From: Bombyx mori
Lineage: Eukaryota; Arthropoda; Insecta; Lepidoptera; Bombycidae
Direction: 5' to 3'
DNA length: 64,000 nucleotides
NCBI RefSeq assembly: GCF_030269925.1
Contig: NC_085128.1
Span: 436,501-500,500 of the forward strand
Below are positions 60,575 through 64,000 of this stretch, one piece after another. The stretch's first letter is position 1. Each line of letters begins with the position of its first letter. A model generated the notes under the pieces. It was not told the origin of the DNA, ran no database searches, and worked only from the letters and a program-made list of their open reading frames with translations. The position numbers were made by a program, and so were the translations under genes.

Positions 60575-61864
60575 CTAGGCTGCACTAAAAGTATCGGGAA
60601 TGGAAAATTTCCACTGTTCCTGTCATATTAAAATCTTTTTAATTGAAAACTCCTTGGTTTTAAAAATCGAATACCATTTATTGATTTAAAAAAATATTCT
60701 CGGTCTTGTCACGAGGTTTTGTCAAACTTGTTTAGTCGTTGAGAAAATGGAATTGACTCGAGAAAATTCAAGAGCGATGATTTATTATGACTTTCGAAGT
60801 GGTTTAACACAAAAACAGTGTGTTGACCGGATGATTTCTGCATTTGGTGATAAAGCCCCATCCAAAACCACAATTTATCGCTGATTTGCTGAGTTTCAAC
60901 GTGGACGTGTCAAGCTCAGTGATAATCCCCGTCAAGGTCGTCCAAAAACTGCAGTCACCCAAGAAAACGTTGATGCTGTGCGTAAGCTGATTGAGGAAGA
61001 TCGACATGTGACATACCGCGAAATTCAGGCTACTTTAGACATTGGCATGAGTCAAATACAAATAATCTTGCATGAAGAATTAGGTGTAAAAAAGTTGTTT
61101 TCCCGATGGATACCGCATTCGCTCTGTGAAGAGCAAAAAGCGGCTCGCGTTACTTGGTGCGTCAGAACTCTCGAAAGATTCCACGCAGGATCCTCAAATG
61201 CTGTATACAACATTGTATCAGGTGACGAATCCTGGATATACGCGTACGAACCCGAAACAAAAAACCAGTCACGAGTTTGGGTGTTCGAAAATGAGTTAAA
61301 GCCAACAAAAATTGTTCGTTCACGGAGTGTTGCAAAAAAAATGGTGGCCACGTTTGTCTCCAAAACCGGCCATGTTACGACTATTCCTCTTGAGGGACAA
61401 AGAACGGTTAATGCAGAATGGTATGCTAGCATTTGTTTGCCACAGGTCGTTTCTGAACTCCGTAAAGAGAACTGCAACCGCCGCATCAACCTCCATCACG
61501 ACAATGCGAGTTCTCACACCGCACACAGAACAAAAGAGTTTTTAGAGCAAGAAATCATAGAATTATTAGACCATCCGCCGTACAGCCCCGACCTAAGCCC
61601 TAATGATTTCTATACTTTCCATAAAATAAAGAATAAATTGCGTGGACAGAGATTTTCATCACCTGAAGAAGCTGTGGACGCCTACAAAACGGCCATTTTG
61701 GAGACCCCAACTTCCGAATGGAATGGTTGCTTCAATGATTGGTTCCATCGTATGGAAAAATGTGTCAAATTTCGCGGAGAATACTTCGAAAAGCAATAAA
61801 TACATTTTTAAATAGTAATGTTGTGTCACTTCGTTAATTCCCGAAATTTTCAGTGCCGTCCTCG
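60575..61864 (+). mobile_element. Mariner transposon copy 2 (cecropia-type)
   Basis: A 1290-bp near-identical twin of the copy at 23739, in the same orientation, with TA at 60573-60574 and 61865-61866. Its two extra bases match the deletion in copy 1. It lies 44 bp after the A-rich tail of a full-length Bm1. The near identity of the two copies suggests recent insertions. Confidence 0.93.
60747..61799 (+). pseudogene. Mariner transposase with premature stop (copy 2)
   Basis: Full-length 350-codon frame apart from one nonsense change: codon 46, TGG (Trp) in copy 1, is TGA at 60882-60884. The downstream open frame restarts at 60978 and carries all three catalytic aspartates (VSGDESW, HHDNASSH, SPND), but lacks much of the N-terminal DNA-binding region. 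The lesion differs from that in copy 1, so the two were inactivated independently or descend from different source copies. Confidence 0.95.
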
Positions 61865-62451
61865 TAGCAACAGAAATCGACATAATTACTCCAGTGCGCC
61901 GCGTAGGACACCGGTGACATACATGGCGGCAAGGGGTTAAGACGGGTGGCGGCTTTAAAGTTGTGATGTTTGTGCGCTCTAACTACCTAGTCAGGTCATT
62001 AATTCTGTCACATGTTTAATGTAAAATAATTGAAATAAGTTTATTCATTATATAACCATTCATATACCAAAATGAACTTAACAAAACATAGATTCTTATG
62101 ACACTAAAGTTTATTCAAAATGACCGTTTTTTTCAGTATGTTAAAAATTTGAATTGGCGCGTAACTGCAACGATGCAACGCAATAACTGCAACACGGTCT
62201 TCTTTAAGCGTCCACTCCATATTTAAAAATTCTAAAAGTATACATTTTTATTTTCATGAACAATTCGAAATTCGAATTCAAAAATTTTTTTGTGGCCAGC
62301 ATTCTAAAAGAAAAGTTTTTACTGTGTGACAATACTTATGACCTGACTAGTTATATGTTCTACTCATAGAACAGTACAGTGACAACAGTCTGTCCGAATA
62401 TTCATCAGACGGTCTTGATCTTGGTCATCTTTAGCTGCTTTTATAACTATA

Positions 62452-62865
62452 CTAGCTTTTGCCCGCGACTTCATGCGTGTAGAATAGTTCACAAATAATG
62501 CTTTATTTTAGAATAAATTTGGTTAGCATAAAAAACGTTATAGTGAGCCAACCTTAACATATAGATATATGCTGTTTAGATCTTTTAAAGGGGAACAATT
62601 CTGTCATAAATTATTTTAGCGAAACTTTAACCGTTTCTGCAGCGCACGCAGCGGAAGCTCTCAAAAGGGAAAAGATCCCCGATTTTGAAACATTCTTTAT
62701 TAGGGCTACGCTTGTATTGGTTTTAGCGTGATGTTATATAGCCTGTTGCCTTCCTCAATAAATGGGCTATCTAACACTGAAAAAATTTTTCAAATCGGAC
62801 CAGTAGTTCCTGAGATTAGCGCGTTCCAACAAACAAACTCTTCAGCTTTATAATATTAGTATAGA
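62452..62865 (-). mobile_element. Non-autonomous Helitron
   Basis: On the minus strand it starts TCTATACTAATATTATAAAG and ends GGGCAAAAGCTAG followed by T. Same family as 6721-7002, but longer. The base before TC is C rather than the usual A, so the 5' edge may have mutated. Confidence 0.8.
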
Positions 62866-63865
62866 GGTACCATAGTGTACCTGTCTAAAGCATGATCGTC
62901 TCTTCGTTCTTCCTCTGGTGTGTGATCCATAAAAGCAATGCGATCTACATGGGCTTTGGCCTTCTGACCTTTTTGTGTTCGTAAGCCATTCATACATTTC
63001 TTAATATATAGTACAGTAGTAATAACAAATAAACCTCATTGGACTTCTGAATCAGGTGTGAAGGTTTCCGTATTCAATTTATTGTTTGGTCTTCGGTAAC
63101 TGCTTGTCTGTATTGAGAGCTAATCTGTGTGCTTAGTGCGAGCTTTGTAACGTTTTCGATAATGTAAAAGTTAACTGAAATTTGGCTTTATTTATTAGGC
63201 TCACAATACACATCACAAGCTAAAAAGATACATAAAAAACACAAGTAAAAAGAAACAAAATCTGGCTTGCAACATAAGTTATGTGCGCACGACAAAACAA
63301 GACATAGTGCTGAATTTGAAGGTGAAACAGCATCTCTAGCGGCAAACGTAGGCGAATGCTCCAACTCCATACAAATTTGAGTTAACTTTTACGCTATCGA
63401 GAACGTTAAATACTCGCATTGAGCACACTAGTCATCTACATTTATGAAAGACAATATTACGTATACGTTATAATATTTTACCTAAAAGAAATATCAGGTG
63501 TATTGTTCACAGACGTCAGCCACGGGTTTTACTTGTGAGACGAATAATTTATTTTTTTGTCGGAAAAGATTATTTCGTCGCTGCGATATTAAGATCTTAT
63601 TCAAGAATTAATGAAAAAAAAAACATATTTTGGTTTCTTTGTGAAGCGAACGTTCGGCGAGTTTGATTGTTATTTGGATTTCGTAAATAATTCACGATTG
63701 AAAAGAAACATTTTGGATTCTAATATTGTATGACAAATGGAAACTCATTCGTTTCTGACTAGGAATATGATTAAATATTTATATCGCTTATTTTATGATT
63801 GATTACTAGACAACACGACTTATGAATTAAATGTTTATTCTATTTTTATTGTTAGTACGTTTTGC

Positions 63866-64000
63866 ATTTTTTATTGCTTATATGGGTGAATGAGTTCACA
63901 GTCCACATGTTAAGTGGCAACCGGAGCTCATAGTAATAGTACAACGCAAATGCAACCACCCACCTTGAGACATGAATTCTAAATTTCAGTTTTACAGTAT
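63866..64000 (-). repeat. Bm1 SINE, cut by the window edge
   Basis: TTTTTTATTGCTTATATGGG to the end of the window; diverged. Confidence 0.8.

Larger units (their letters stand above)
56084..64000 (-). other. Upstream intron or 5' flank of the DIP-like gene
   Basis: Exon Ig1a needs one upstream base to complete its first codon, so this starts as an intron. It contains Bm1 copies (56425-56668, 57408-57735, 58266-58494, 60095-60530, 63866-64000), a LINE 3' end (56926-57115), Helitron-like sequence (59095-59570, 62452-62865) and mariner copy 2 (60575-61864). No signal-peptide exon could be identified. I see nothing in 57740-58260, 58500-59090, 59575-60090, 61870-62445 and 62870-63860. Confidence 0.6.

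Noticed and set aside
63188..63370. Minus-strand open frame with a hydrophobic end, considered as the signal-peptide exon
   Set aside because: The hydrophobic stretch is C-terminal and interrupted by cysteines, and no donor in phase 1 follows a plausible cleavage site.

Overview
The window is animal DNA, almost certainly from a silkworm (Bombyx). The main reason is about thirty copies or fragments of the Bm1 SINE, with its tRNA-like head, the TTCGAATCCC B box and the GTAACCACTTAACACCAGGTGG tail region. It also carries BMC1-like LINE 3' ends, short Lepidoptera-type Helitrons and cecropia-type mariners. The DNA is AT-rich, has no long open frames apart from mariner transposase, and reads as intron.

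One host gene accounts for the whole window. Eight minus-strand exons between 56083 and 5891 join in frame: 1104 nt with every splice phase compatible, giving 367 complete codons. They encode three immunoglobulin domains, each with both cysteines, followed by a linker. The family is the DIP (Dpr-interacting protein)/lachesin group of insect neuronal adhesion proteins; from memory the closest match is DIP-delta. In transcript order the exons are Ig1a (55977-56083), Ig1b (36078-36285), Ig2a (30069-30230), Ig2b (23338-23466), Ig3a (15402-15576), Ig3b (10286-10395), linker 1 (7658-7720) and linker 2 (5891-6040). Introns run from 1.6 to 19.7 kb. The signal-peptide exon (beyond 56083) and the C-terminal exon with the expected membrane anchor (below 5891) were not identified and may lie outside the window.

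The introns are a mosaic of mobile elements. There are two nearly identical mariners with different inactivating lesions (23739-25026 and 60575-61864). There is an internally deleted DNA transposon with a broken transposase (1298-2517), at least nine Helitrons, a probable solo LTR (14557-14933) and a 252-bp MITE with almost perfect 30-bp inverted repeats (9520-9771). Truncated LINE 3' ends of several families and two unnamed repeat pairs are also present. Two Helitrons lie 29 and 61 bp downstream of splice donors.

I found no bacterial-style or clearly new multi-gene system. The observations most worth following are the recurrent Bm1 5' truncation point, the Helitrons next to splice donors, the MITE, the deleted transposon and a patterned repeat at 33.6-34.0 kb. 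No tRNA, rRNA or CRISPR was seen. Family names for repeats come from memory and were not searched.
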